Source: Sphingomonas caeni
GTDB taxonomy: Bacteria; Pseudomonadota; Alphaproteobacteria; Sphingomonadales; Sphingomonadaceae
Reading direction: 5' to 3'
Assembly (NCBI RefSeq): GCF_026013415.1
Contig: NZ_JAPDOK010000002.1
Coordinates: 620,001-684,000, forward strand
Length of the DNA: 64,000 bases
The notes under the pieces are model-generated. The model searched no databases, was not told where the DNA came from, and worked only from the letters and a program-made list of their open reading frames with translations. A program made the translations under genes and the position numbers. Positions 43,568-51,978 of this stretch are shown here, piece after piece. Within the stretch, counting starts at the first letter, position 1. Every line of letters begins with the position of its first letter.

Positions 43568-44425
43568 TCACTTGGGGTTCCTGAACTGCTGGAGATAGCT
43601 GTTCTCCGGCGACAGGATGATCGAGGTCTCGCCCTTGTCCTGCCCCTGGTAGAGGAAGGCGTTCTGGTACGACTTCATGCCGCGGAAGAAATTGTAGAAT
43701 TCCGGGTCCTTGCCGAAGCTGGCGGCCTGGATCTGCGCGGCCTGGGCCGAGGCGTTGGCACGGATGATCGTCGCTTCCTTCTGGCCCTGGGCGCGGATCG
43801 TCGCGGCTTCCTGCTGGCGGGCGGTGCGCATGCGGGCATAGGCCGAATCGAGCGGCGAGCCGCTGGGCAGATCGGCATGCTTGATGCGGACATCGACGAT
43901 CTCGACGCCGTATTGCGAGGCGAGCTTTTGAAGCGCTGCCTGGATATTATCCATCACCTGCCCACGTTCGGGGCTGAGAAGGGAAGCGAAGGGGCGCTTG
44001 CCGAGCTCGTTGCGCAGCGCCGAGGCGAAGAGCGGGGTGAGCTGATCGGTGACGCGCTGCACCGTCCCCGCGCTCTTCACCATCAACAGCGGATCGACGA
44101 CGCGGAAGCGCGCATAGGCATCGACTTCGAGCCGGAGCTGGTCGGTCGAGAGGACCGGCTGGTTCTGCAGCTCGATATCGAGCACGCGCTTGTCGATGCG
44201 CATGACCTGATCGATGAAGGGGATGCGGAACACCACGCCCGCGCCGGTCCGGCCGAACTGCTCGCCCTTTTGATAGCCGTTGATCGTCACCAGCGGCGTT
44301 TGCATGCGCAGGATCACCGCCTGCTCGGTTTCGGGAATGACCACGAAGCAGCTGAGCGCAACGATCAGCAGCGCGGCGGCGGAGATGGCCCAGGCGACGG
44401 GCCCGCGGAACCAGGTGGCGTTCAT
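43568..44425 (-). CDS. hflC: HflC, SPFH modulator of FtsH protease
   Basis: HflC assembles with HflK around FtsH and controls its turnover of membrane proteins. The 285-aa protein has an N-terminal membrane anchor (AISAAALLIVALSCFVV), an SPFH domain (EQAVILRMQTPLVTINGYQ, FIDQVMRIDKRVLDIEL, SQYGVEIVDVRIKHADLP) and a coiled-coil end. Its ATG overlaps the hflK stop (ATGA). The C-terminus FLYQGQDKGETSIILSPENS is typical of HflC. Confidence 0.95.
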   Translation of the reverse strand: MNATWFRGPVAWAISAAALLIVALSCFVVIPETEQAVILRMQTPLVTINGYQKGEQFGRTGAGVVFRIPFIDQVMRIDKRVLDIELQNQPVLSTDQLRLEVDAYARFRVVDPLLMVKSAGTVQRVTDQLTPLFASALRNELGKRPFASLLSPERGQVMDNIQAALQKLASQYGVEIVDVRIKHADLPSGSPLDSAYARMRTARQQEAATIRAQGQKEATIIRANASAQAAQIQAASFGKDPEFYNFFRGMKSYQNAFLYQGQDKGETSIILSPENSYLQQFRNPK

Positions 44426-45588
44426 CGTGTACCCCCCGGGCGCTTGCCCTGGACTTCGATATCGGGTTCGGGCTCGCGCCGTTTGAGATCGGGCAAGGGC
44501 AGATAGGGGGTCACCCCCGGCGTCTCGACGATGACCTTGTTGGTGCGCGAGAGCACATTCTCCATCGTCTCATAATAGATGCGGCGGCGGGTGACCTCGG
44601 GCGCGAGCTTGTACTGTTCGTAGATCTTGTCGAACTCGGCCGCCTCGCCCTGCGCCCCGGCGAGCACCTGCTGCGCATAGGCGTTGGCATTGTTGCGCGC
44701 GGCCTGCGCGTCCTGCTGGGCGGCGGTGACGTCCTTGAAGGCGTCGTCGACCGCCTGGGGCGCGCTGGCGTTCTTGATCGCGACGCCGAGCACGCGGATG
44801 CCCGAATTATATTCGTCGAGCACTTGCTGCATCGCGATCTGGACCTCGGCTTCGATCCGGGTGCGGCCCGAACCGATCGTGTCGTTGAGGCTGGCGCGCG
44901 CGACCGCGGCGCGCATCGCCGATTCGGCGACCGCGCGGACCGTCTCCTTGGGTTCCTTGATCTGGAACGCGAAATCGGGCGCGTTGCTGATGTCCCAGCG
45001 CACCTGGAAGGCGAGATCGACGATATTCTGATCGCCGGTGATCATCAGATTCTCGCCATTGCCGCTCTCCGGAAAGCTTTCGGTGCGGACATTCTGGACA
45101 TTGACGATCTCGACCTCGCTGATCGGCGCGGGGAGTGTGAAGCTCCAGCCCGGCTCGAGCGTGCCGGAATAGCGGCCGAGCGTGGTGACGACGCCGCGCT
45201 CCTGGGGCTGGATCGAATGGATCGAGGTGAAGCCGACCCAGAGCAGGGCCAGGCCCACGCCGATCAGCAGCCAGACGCGCGGGTTGAGCGGAACGCCGGG
45301 CAGGCCGCCGCCGATGCCACCGCCGCCGCCGCCGCCGGCACCCCGGCGCGCGCGCTTGAACAGATCATCGAGCGTGGCGCCGGGTCCGCGGCTGGGGCGC
45401 GGGCCGCCGGGTGGGACCGACCAGGGGTTGCGCGGGCCGCCGCCATTGCCCGAACCGCCGCCCGGGCCGCCCTTGCCGCCATCCGGGGAATCGTCGCTCC
45501 CCTTCTTGCCGCCGCCGCCCCAGGGGCTTTTCGGGGGCTCGTTCTCCGAGCTGCTGATCCAGATGGGCGAGCGAAAATGGATTGCCAT
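44422..45588 (-). CDS. hflK: HflK, SPFH modulator of FtsH protease
   Basis: This 388-aa protein has a glycine/proline-rich cytoplasmic N-terminus (residues 15-95, PWGGGGKKGSDDSPDGGKGG), one membrane anchor near 100-120 (VWLLIGVGLALLWVGFTSIH), then the SPFH domain (QERGVVTTLGRYSGTLEPG, ISNAPDFAFQIKEPKETVRA) and a coiled coil. It forms the hflK-hflC pair with a 4-nt overlap, and htrA follows. It is divergent from the mrp gene with 71 nt between starts. Confidence 0.95.
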   Translation of the reverse strand: MAIHFRSPIWISSSENEPPKSPWGGGGKKGSDDSPDGGKGGPGGGSGNGGGPRNPWSVPPGGPRPSRGPGATLDDLFKRARRGAGGGGGGGIGGGLPGVPLNPRVWLLIGVGLALLWVGFTSIHSIQPQERGVVTTLGRYSGTLEPGWSFTLPAPISEVEIVNVQNVRTESFPESGNGENLMITGDQNIVDLAFQVRWDISNAPDFAFQIKEPKETVRAVAESAMRAAVARASLNDTIGSGRTRIEAEVQIAMQQVLDEYNSGIRVLGVAIKNASAPQAVDDAFKDVTAAQQDAQAARNNANAYAQQVLAGAQGEAAEFDKIYEQYKLAPEVTRRRIYYETMENVLSRTNKVIVETPGVTPYLPLPDLKRREPEPDIEVQGKRPGGTR

Positions 45589-45659
45589 GCGTTTCTTTAT
45601 AAGTGCGGCGGCGCGGATTTACAGTGGCACGCTGCGATTGTCCTCTTATGTGACGCGGC

Positions 45660-46622
45660 ATGACCGCCAAAGAACCTGATCGCGCCGAACTCCAGGCCAT
45701 CCTCGCCCCCATCGCCGCCGGCCGCGCCAGCGCGCGGATCGAGGGGGCGCGGGCGAGCATCGTGCTCGATGTGACGGGACTGGCCGAGGGCGCGCGCGCG
45801 GAGCTGGAGGCGGATGTGCGCGCGGCGGCGCTGGGGCTGGCGGGGATCGAGGAGGTCCGCGTGCTCCAGACGAGCGAGCGGCGCGCGCGGCGGATCATCG
45901 CGGTGGCGAGCGGCAAGGGCGGGGTGGGGAAATCGACCGTCTCGGCGAACCTTGCCATCGCGCTGGCCAGGGCGGGCAGGAAGGTCGGGCTGGTCGATGC
46001 CGATATCTATGGGCCCTCGCAGACGCGGCTGATGGGTGTCGATGGGATCCGGCCCAAGCATCGCGAGGAGAAGCTGATCCCGGTCGAGACGCGCTTCGGC
46101 GTGCCGCTCCTTTCGATGGGCGGGCTGGTTGCCGAGGGGCAGGCGATCGCGTGGCGCGGACCGATGGCGGGAAGCGCGCTCGGGCAATTGGTCGATGCCG
46201 AATGGGGCGAGGCCGAGCTGCTGATCCTCGACCTGCCGCCGGGGACGGGCGATGTGCAGCTGACCATGGTGCAGAAGCACAAGCCCGCGGGCGCGGTGAT
46301 CGTCTCGACCCCGCAGGATCTCGCGCTGATCGACGCCCGGCGCGCGATCGACCTGTTCCGGCGGATGGACGTGCCGATCCTCGGCCTGATCGAGAATATG
46401 GCGGGTTATGCCTGCCCGCATTGCGGCGAGGTCTCGGACCCGTTCGGCAAGGGCGGGGCCGAGGCGGCGGCGGAAGCGCTGGAGATACCGTTCCTGGGGA
46501 GGATCCCGCTCGAGCTGTCGATCCGCGAGGCTTCGGATGCGGGCGAGCCGCCGGCGTTCGGGAACGGGCCGCAGGCGGAAGTGTTTGCGAAGCTGGCGGT
46601 TGAGGTCTTGGCCCGGCTCTGA
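45660..46622 (+). CDS. Mrp/NBP35-family iron-sulfur cluster carrier ATPase
   Basis: This 320-aa protein has an N-terminal DUF59/MIP18-like region (residues 1-75) and a deviant P-loop ATPase: VASGKGGVGKSTVSANLA near residues 82-99, VDADIYGPSQTRLM and DLPPGTGDVQLTMVQ. The paired cysteines in GYACPHCGEV near 249 bridge a [4Fe-4S] cluster in the dimer. Mrp/ApbC proteins deliver Fe-S clusters to apoproteins. It is divergent from hflK. A 30-bp-arm palindromic repeat follows it closely (46630). Confidence 0.95.
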   Translation: MTAKEPDRAELQAILAPIAAGRASARIEGARASIVLDVTGLAEGARAELEADVRAAALGLAGIEEVRVLQTSERRARRIIAVASGKGGVGKSTVSANLAIALARAGRKVGLVDADIYGPSQTRLMGVDGIRPKHREEKLIPVETRFGVPLLSMGGLVAEGQAIAWRGPMAGSALGQLVDAEWGEAELLILDLPPGTGDVQLTMVQKHKPAGAVIVSTPQDLALIDARRAIDLFRRMDVPILGLIENMAGYACPHCGEVSDPFGKGGAEAAAEALEIPFLGRIPLELSIREASDAGEPPAFGNGPQAEVFAKLAVEVLARL

Positions 46623-46629
46623 TCTTTTT

Positions 46630-46711
46630 CGTCATCCCGGCGAAAGCCGGGACCCAGAGCCAAGCAGGACGTCGCCCGTGACTCTGGGTCCCGGCTTTCG
46701 CCGGGATGACG
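46630..46711. repeat. interspersed palindrome, CCCGGCGAAAGCCGGG type, copy 2
   Basis: A 30-nt arm (46630-46659) and its perfect reverse complement (46682-46711) enclose a 22-nt loop. It shares its core with the copy at 41854-41935. It fills the gap between mrp and the CoA-binding gene and ends 15 nt before the latter's start. Confidence 0.92.
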
Positions 46712-46726
46712 GTTGGAGAAGAGAAG

Positions 46727-47155
46727 ATGCCGCTGACGCGCGACGAGGATATCAAGGCTTTGCTCGAAGGCGTGCGAACGATCGCGATGATCGGCGCGTC
46801 GGACCGGCCCGACCGGCCAAGCTATGGCGTGATGGCGTTCCTCCAATCGCGCGGATACCGGGTGATCCCGGTCAATCCGCAGATCACCGGCGAGCATATC
46901 CATGGCGAATATGTGTTCCGCGAGTTGAGCCAGATCGGCGAGAAGATCGACCTGGTCGACATCTTCCGGCGGCCCTTGGCGGCGGGCGAGGCGGTCGACG
47001 AGGCGATCGCGGCGGGCGTGCCGGCGGTGTGGCTGCAGATCGGGGTGATCAACCATGTGGCTGCGGCGCGGGCGGAGGCGGCCGGGCTCAAGGTGGTGAT
47101 GGACCGTTGCCCGAAGATCGAGATTCCGCGGCTTGGGGTGGGGCGCGTCGCCTAG
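46727..47155 (+). CDS. CoA-binding domain protein (YccU-like)
   Basis: This 142-aa protein is a single CoA-binding Rossmann domain: TIAMIGASDRPDRPSYGVM binds the nucleotide, GYRVIPVNPQITG follows, and VWLQIGVINHVAAARAEAAG and VVMDRCPKIE complete the fold, as in YccU of enterobacteria. Its ligand and role are unknown. ATG 46727 lies just after a GGAGAAGAGAAG stretch. The stop overlaps the stop of the convergent regulator gene by 4 nt (CTAG). Confidence 0.9.
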   Translation: MPLTRDEDIKALLEGVRTIAMIGASDRPDRPSYGVMAFLQSRGYRVIPVNPQITGEHIHGEYVFRELSQIGEKIDLVDIFRRPLAAGEAVDEAIAAGVPAVWLQIGVINHVAAARAEAAGLKVVMDRCPKIEIPRLGVGRVA

Positions 47156-48717
47156 CTCTTATAGTCCGGCTTGCTGCCCGTTTCCTTCCAATATTGCGCC
47201 AGCCCCACATCGGCGACGAGCTTCTCGAAGCGCGGGTCGGCGCGCATTGCCTGTGTCGACGGGTAGAAGAGGAACTGGGTGCGGTGAAGGTCGCGGCGCT
47301 GATAGGTGCGCTGTTCGGGGGCGAAGCGGAATTCGCCGATCTGGAAGCCGCGATTGAAGAAATAGGCGTCGGCGACCATGAAGGCGGTGTCGATCCGGCC
47401 GAGCGCCGCGGCGAACTGGATCGTGTTTTCGGCGAAGCCCTTGCCGCGATGCGCGGCTTCCAGATTGAGCTTCATCGCCAGATCGATATCGGCGGGTGCA
47501 TGGCTGAGCATCGCCTTCGCCACCGCATCGATCATCGGAAAGTTGAATTCGGGGATGCCGGGCGGGCGGCGATCGACATTGGCGCTCATCGCCAGCGATT
47601 CCTGCGCGCGGCCCGAGAACATCAGGATATAATAGCGGGTGAACCAGACCGCGAAGTGGCTCGGATAGAGCTGATAGGCGGCTTCCATCGCGCGGTCGGC
47701 CTCTTCGGGACGGCCCGCGGCCCAGAGCGCCTGGACGTTCGAATAGACGAGCCCCGGCGTGGGCGGGCTGACCGCGATGGCGCGCGCCAGCACATCCGCG
47801 CATTCGCGGCAGCGCCCGACGCTGAGCAGGGTGATCGAGAGCGAGGTCAGCAGGAAGATGTTGGTGGGGTGGCGTTCGAGCGCGGTGCGCAGCGTGCGTT
47901 CGCCCGAGGCCCAATGGCGCACCTGCGGCCTGAGCGCATCGGTGGCGACCGAGGCATAGGCATTGTCCGGATCGAGGCTTTCGGCGCGGCGGATCGCAGC
48001 CTGGGCGCGGCTGCGCATATCCGCTTCGATGGACGGCGCGCCGCCCAGTGCCGCGCCGGCATAGGCGAGCGCGAGCATCCCCCAGCCATCGGCATAATCG
48101 GGCTTGAGCGCGACGACCCGGCGGAGCAGGCCGAGCGCCTGGCTGCCGCCCTCGGCGGTGCCCTGCTGCGCGGCGATGGCGGCCTGCTGCATCAGCGCGG
48201 CGACTTCGGGCGGGGGCGGCGTCTCGGCGGGCGGGGCGGCGAAGCGCCGCCAGCCCCACCAGCCCGCCGCGCCGGTCGCCGCCGCGCCCGCGCCGATCAG
48301 CATCGCGCGGCGATCGAGCTTGAGCCGGCGGAGTTCGGCGACGGCCCCGGCTTCGGGGCGCGCGGGCGCTTCGGCGGCACCGTCGAGGACGAGGCGGTAG
48401 CCGACCTTGGTGACGGTCTCGATCCGGAAACCGCCCTCGCCGATCCCGTCGGCAGCGCGGCGCAAGCGCGAGACGACGCGGTTGATCGCATCGTCGCCGA
48501 CGACGCGGCCTTCCCAGCAGCTCGAGGTCAGATCGTCGCGGCTGAGGATGGCGCCGGGCGTGCGGGCGAGCGCGACGAGGACCTGCATCACGCGCGGCTC
48601 GACCACCTCGTCGGCACCGTCATCGCGGACGAGCTGACGCAGCCCCGGGCGGACCGTCAGCCGGCCCAGCCGGAAGGCTTCCTCATGTGCAAGATCGACC
48701 CGTTCCATCGCCGCCAT
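47152..48717 (-). CDS. winged-helix (OmpR/CadC-type) regulator with transmembrane span and TPR domain
   Basis: This roughly 521-aa protein has an OmpR-type winged helix at residues 10-105 (LGRLTVRPGLRQLV, EPRVMQVLVALAR, VVGDDAINRVVSRLRRA, IETVTKVGYRLV), one membrane segment at about 137-153 (AMLIGAGAAATGAAGWW) and a periplasmic TPR-like tail with repeats such as LLRRVVALKPDYADGWGMLALAYAG. The layout equals CadC-like membrane-bound regulators that sense outside the cell. Several Met codons exist; ATG 48717 or 48708 are both possible. The target genes are unknown. Confidence 0.85.
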   Translation of the reverse strand: MAAMERVDLAHEEAFRLGRLTVRPGLRQLVRDDGADEVVEPRVMQVLVALARTPGAILSRDDLTSSCWEGRVVGDDAINRVVSRLRRAADGIGEGGFRIETVTKVGYRLVLDGAAEAPARPEAGAVAELRRLKLDRRAMLIGAGAAATGAAGWWGWRRFAAPPAETPPPPEVAALMQQAAIAAQQGTAEGGSQALGLLRRVVALKPDYADGWGMLALAYAGAALGGAPSIEADMRSRAQAAIRRAESLDPDNAYASVATDALRPQVRHWASGERTLRTALERHPTNIFLLTSLSITLLSVGRCRECADVLARAIAVSPPTPGLVYSNVQALWAAGRPEEADRAMEAAYQLYPSHFAVWFTRYYILMFSGRAQESLAMSANVDRRPPGIPEFNFPMIDAVAKAMLSHAPADIDLAMKLNLEAAHRGKGFAENTIQFAAALGRIDTAFMVADAYFFNRGFQIGEFRFAPEQRTYQRRDLHRTQFLFYPSTQAMRADPRFEKLVADVGLAQYWKETGSKPDYKS

Positions 48718-48873
48718 CGAATCGCATTTAGGCTCAAAAACCAAGCGTAACGATCAATATCGGCGAATGATCGGCAGTTCATCGGTCAATCATCACTTCC
48801 TCATCCTCTCCGTCGGCGCGGCCTGGTGCGATCCAGTGAGGGTCAAACACGACCCTGGGAACGGAGACCCATC

Positions 48874-49179
48874 ATGCAGAAGATCACCCTCTCGATCGCG
48901 GCGCTGGCCACCGTCTTCGCCGCCGTCCCGGCGCTGGCGACCAGGCAGGACGGCAAGACCGCGAGCATCCGGCTCGACGATCTCGACCTGTCGAAGCCGG
49001 GCGACGTCCGCCTGCTCGACCGCCGCATCGCCGGCGCGAAGGAGGCGGTGTGCGGCTCCTATGCCGGTGCGCGCGACGGCGTCGAGGACCGGATCACCGA
49101 ATGCCGCGCGGATATCGACCACCAACTCGCGCCGCGCCTCGCCGCGCTGCGGGCCGAGGGCCGGATGGCCTCGCGCTGA
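48874..49179 (+). CDS. UrcA family protein
   Basis: This 101-aa protein starts MQKITLSIAALATVFAAV, a signal peptide with cleavage around ALA-T, followed by IRLDDLDLSKPGDVRLLDRR and AVCGSYAGARDGVEDRITECR, matching the UrcA family, small secreted proteins common in sphingomonads and caulobacters with two cysteines. GGAG lies 7 nt before the ATG. It is monocistronic and followed by two hairpins. The role is unknown. Confidence 0.9.
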   Translation: MQKITLSIAALATVFAAVPALATRQDGKTASIRLDDLDLSKPGDVRLLDRRIAGAKEAVCGSYAGARDGVEDRITECRADIDHQLAPRLAALRAEGRMASR

Positions 49180-49187
49180 GATAAGGA

Positions 49188-49248
49188 CCCCCCTGTTGGG
49201 GGCTTACCCCTGGGCCGGGCGCACGCGCATGGGTGCCCGGCCCTTTTT
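49188..49248 (+). terminator. double hairpin ending the UrcA gene, second with T run
   Basis: The first hairpin CCCCCC(49188-49193)-TGTT-GGGGG(49198-49202) is short; the second pairs GGGCCGGGC (49212-49220) with GCCCGGCCC (49235-49243) and is followed by TTTTT (49244-49248), a good intrinsic terminator for the UrcA gene. Confidence 0.8.
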
Positions 49249-49900
49249 ACGGGGCCGCCTGGCTGGCGGTGAAGACCGCGAGCTGATCGGCGAAGGCGCG
49301 CTGGAACGCGGGACGCGCCTCGCCGCGGGCGACATAGGCAGCGACGGTGGGGAATTCGTCGAGCAATCCCGAACTCGCCAGCCGACGCAGCACGTCGATC
49401 ACCAGCAGGTCGCCGGCGCTGAATTCGCCGTCGAGCCAGTCGGCGTCGCCGAGCCGCTCGGCAAGCTGGCCGAGTCGGGTGCGCGCGCGGTCCTGAAGCA
49501 CGGGCAGACGATCAGCGTACCAAGGCCTGTCGCGATCGAAGATCAGCGTCGTAGTGAATTCGACGACCACCGGCTCGATCGTGCTGAGCGCGGCGAACAT
49601 CCACATGATCGCGCGGGCGCGGGCGTCGGGCTCCTCGGGGAAAAGCCCTGGGTGGTGCTCGGCGATGTGGAGGATGATCGCGCCCGATTCGAACAGCGTG
49701 AGCCCGTTTTCCTCATAGGTGGGGATCTGGCCGAAGGGGTGGCGGGCCAGATGCGCGGGCTGCTTCATCTCGGCGAAGGTGACGAGGCGGACGTCATAGG
49801 GCTGGCCGACCTCTTCGAGCGCCCAGCGGACATGCATGTCGCGCGCAAGGCCGCGGCCGCGATCCGGAGAGGCCTGGAAGGCGGTGATGGTAATGGTCAT
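49247..49900 (-). CDS. glutathione S-transferase family protein
   Basis: This 217-aa protein has a thioredoxin-like N-terminal domain (RGRGLARDMHVRWALEEVGQ, PFGQIPTYEENGLTLFESGA where the ES pair binds the glutathione gamma-glutamyl group) and an all-helical C-terminal domain. Its ATG (49900) overlaps the stop of the kynureninase-like gene (ATGA). The class is uncertain and the substrate unknown. Placement after the kynurenine genes may reflect detoxification of aromatic or quinone-type intermediates, but this is inference. Confidence 0.9.
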   Translation of the reverse strand: MTITITAFQASPDRGRGLARDMHVRWALEEVGQPYDVRLVTFAEMKQPAHLARHPFGQIPTYEENGLTLFESGAIILHIAEHHPGLFPEEPDARARAIMWMFAALSTIEPVVVEFTTTLIFDRDRPWYADRLPVLQDRARTRLGQLAERLGDADWLDGEFSAGDLLVIDVLRRLASSGLLDEFPTVAAYVARGEARPAFQRAFADQLAVFTASQAAP

Positions 49901-51042
49901 GGCCGGGCTCCGGGGAGGTGGGCGAGTTCGCCGAGCAGCCGATCGACGTCGCGCGCATCCTGATAGAGGCCGAAGCCGATGCGGAGCACGTCGCCGCGGA
50001 CATCGGTGACGATGTCCTGGTCTTCGAGTGCGGCCTTCCACCGTGCTGCGAGCGGGTGGCGGAGGGCGAGAAAACGGGCGTTGGCGCCCGCGTCGGGCGG
50101 GTTGAGGAGTTCGGCCCGGGCGAGCGGCGTGCCGGGCAGGCCCGCCAGCAGCTGGTCGCGCAGCGCGGCGCAATGCGCGGCGATTGTCGCGGTGGTCAGG
50201 CCTTCGCCGGCGAGCATGTCGCGGACCGCGACGAAGCGGTAGATGCCCGAGGGATCGAAGGTGCTGCCGAGGAAGCGGCGCGCGTCCGGGGCGTAGCCGA
50301 TGCTGCCGGGCGGGAGCGCGAGATCGTCGAACTCGGCATACCAGCCGGTGATTTCGGGGCGCGGGCCGAAGCCGGGGGGTGCGTGGAGGAAGGCGGCGCC
50401 TTCGCCGGCCATCGCGTATTTATAGCCGCCGGCGAGATAGAAGATGCGGTCCGCGACGGCCGAGAGATCGGTCGGGGTGGCCATGAAGCCGTGATAGCCG
50501 TCGATCACCACCCACGGACCCTCGGGTTTGGCGAGCGCGGCAAGGTCTTCGAGGTTCGTCAGGATCGCGCCGGTTCCGAACTGGACATGACTGGCGAAGA
50601 TCAGGTCGTGGGTACCCGCACGTGCGGCCTCAGCGATGCGATCGATGGGCACGCGCTCGACGACCGCGCTGCCCGCTTCCTCCCAGCGCGCGGCCTGGCG
50701 GCGGAAGCTGTGGAACTCGCCGTCGCTGGTGAGGATGCGAAAGGGGCGCTTCGGCAGGGCCGAGGCGATGCGGAGCAGCAGATCGTGGGTGTTGGGGGCG
50801 AACACCACCGTGTCCGGATCGGGCAGGCCGAGTTCGCGCGCGACATGGTGCTGCGCGGCGGGCCAGATCTCGCCCATGACCCGATCCCATTTGAGATCGG
50901 CGAGCCGGACGCCGTCCTCCCACGCCGCGAGCTGGCCGACATAGGAGGCGTCGGGCCAGAGATGGTGGCTATGCGCGGCGAAATGGAGCCGGTCGGGCGC
51001 GGCGGCGATGGCGCGCTGGAAGAGGCGCTTGTAGCTAATCAT
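49897..51042 (-). CDS. kynureninase-like class V aminotransferase-fold PLP enzyme
   Basis: This 381-aa protein has the class V fold: HFAAHSHHLWPDASYVGQ, VFAPNTHDLLLRIAS, VIDGYHGFMATPTDLS and YKYAMAGEGAAFLH, whose lysine in GGYKYAMAGEG binds PLP. The adjacent tryptophan 2,3-dioxygenase supports kynureninase activity (kynurenine to anthranilate and alanine). No kynurenine formamidase is next to it. The ribosome-binding site GGGGGAGG, ending 5 nt before the ATG, lies inside an interspersed repeat (51046-51169). It overlaps the GST gene by 4 nt. Confidence 0.85.
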   Translation of the reverse strand: MISYKRLFQRAIAAAPDRLHFAAHSHHLWPDASYVGQLAAWEDGVRLADLKWDRVMGEIWPAAQHHVARELGLPDPDTVVFAPNTHDLLLRIASALPKRPFRILTSDGEFHSFRRQAARWEEAGSAVVERVPIDRIAEAARAGTHDLIFASHVQFGTGAILTNLEDLAALAKPEGPWVVIDGYHGFMATPTDLSAVADRIFYLAGGYKYAMAGEGAAFLHAPPGFGPRPEITGWYAEFDDLALPPGSIGYAPDARRFLGSTFDPSGIYRFVAVRDMLAGEGLTTATIAAHCAALRDQLLAGLPGTPLARAELLNPPDAGANARFLALRHPLAARWKAALEDQDIVTDVRGDVLRIGFGLYQDARDVDRLLGELAHLPGARP

Positions 51043-51045
51043 GCA

Positions 51046-51169
51046 ATCCTCCCCCGCAAGGGGGAGGTGTCAGCGAAGCTGACGGAGGGGGCGGATTTCC
51101 AGAACGCTGATGGCGGGAGTCCTCCCCCTCCGTCGCCTTCGGCGCCACCTCCCCCTGGCGGGGGAGGAT
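51046..51169. repeat. CCTCCCCC/GGGGGAGG interspersed palindrome supplying the kynureninase ribosome-binding site
   Basis: The outer arms ATCCTCCCCCGC (from 51046) and GCGGGGGAGGAT (to 51169) are complementary, with inner copies AAGGGGGAGGTGTCAGC / CCACCTCCCCCT and the GACGGAGGGGG / CCCCCTCCGTC pair. The end nearest the kynureninase gene provides GGGGGAGG in front of its ATG. Related elements are at 58076-58202 and 63590-63720. Confidence 0.85.
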
Positions 51170-51184
51170 AAGATATCCAGCAAC

Positions 51185-51949
51185 TCACAATTGCGTCCTG
51201 AGCGACCAGAGTTCGGGGAAGGCGCGCTTGCTGAGGGTCGATTCGAGATAGGGGACGCCCGCGGTGCCGCCGGTGCCGGGCTTCATCCCGATCACGCGGC
51301 TGACGGTCAGCACATGCTTGTGCCGCCACGTGGCGAAGGCATCGTCGATATCGACCAGTTTCTCGGCGAGCTGATACAGCTCCCAATGCGCCGCGGTGTC
51401 GCGATAGACCTGCGCCCAGGCATCCTCGACGCCTTTGTGGGGCGCATAGGGGCGGGGCCAGTCGCGCCGGAGCGCCTCTTGCGGGATCGCGAAGCCGGCG
51501 CGGGCGAGCGCGGCATTGGCCTCGTCCCACAGGCTCGGCTCGGCGGCGGCGGCGATGGTGAGCGGGCCGGGCACGCCGCCGCCGCGCACCCCGAGTGCCG
51601 TCTCGACCGCGCGGAACTGGTCCGACTGGAAGCCCGAGCTGGTGCCGAGCACGCCGCGGAAGCGGGTGTAATCGGACGGGGTCATCGTCGCGAGCACGTC
51701 CCAGCTGAGCGTCATCACCGCCTGGATGCGGCTGACCCGGGCGAGGTTCTTGTACGCCTCGACCGGCTTGTCCGCGCGGACCAGCCGGATCGCGTCGCGC
51801 ACCTCGACCAGCATCTGCTTGAGCCACAGCTCCTTGGTCTGGTGGATGATGATGAAGAGCAGCTCGTCGTCGCGGTCCGACAGCGGATGCTGCGCGGTGA
51901 GGAGCTGATCGAGCGCGAGATAGCGCCCATAGGTCATGGGTTCGGTCAT
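51185..51949 (-). CDS. kynA: tryptophan 2,3-dioxygenase
   Basis: TDO opens the indole ring of L-tryptophan to N-formylkynurenine using haem and O2. The 254-aa protein has all usual blocks: FIIIHQTKELWLKQMLVEV near residue 33 (with the substrate-binding histidine), SRIQAVMTLSWDVLATMTP, GVLGTSSGFQSDQFRAVE, and HKHVLTVSRVIGMKPGTGGT with the haem ligand histidine. ATG 51949 begins MTEPMTYGRY. It precedes the kynureninase-like gene on the same strand, with a repeat of about 124 nt between. Confidence 0.96.
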   Translation of the reverse strand: MTEPMTYGRYLALDQLLTAQHPLSDRDDELLFIIIHQTKELWLKQMLVEVRDAIRLVRADKPVEAYKNLARVSRIQAVMTLSWDVLATMTPSDYTRFRGVLGTSSGFQSDQFRAVETALGVRGGGVPGPLTIAAAAEPSLWDEANAALARAGFAIPQEALRRDWPRPYAPHKGVEDAWAQVYRDTAAHWELYQLAEKLVDIDDAFATWRHKHVLTVSRVIGMKPGTGGTAGVPYLESTLSKRAFPELWSLRTQL

Positions 51950-51978
51950 GCTGCAGCATCCAAATCTAACGGTCTGTC

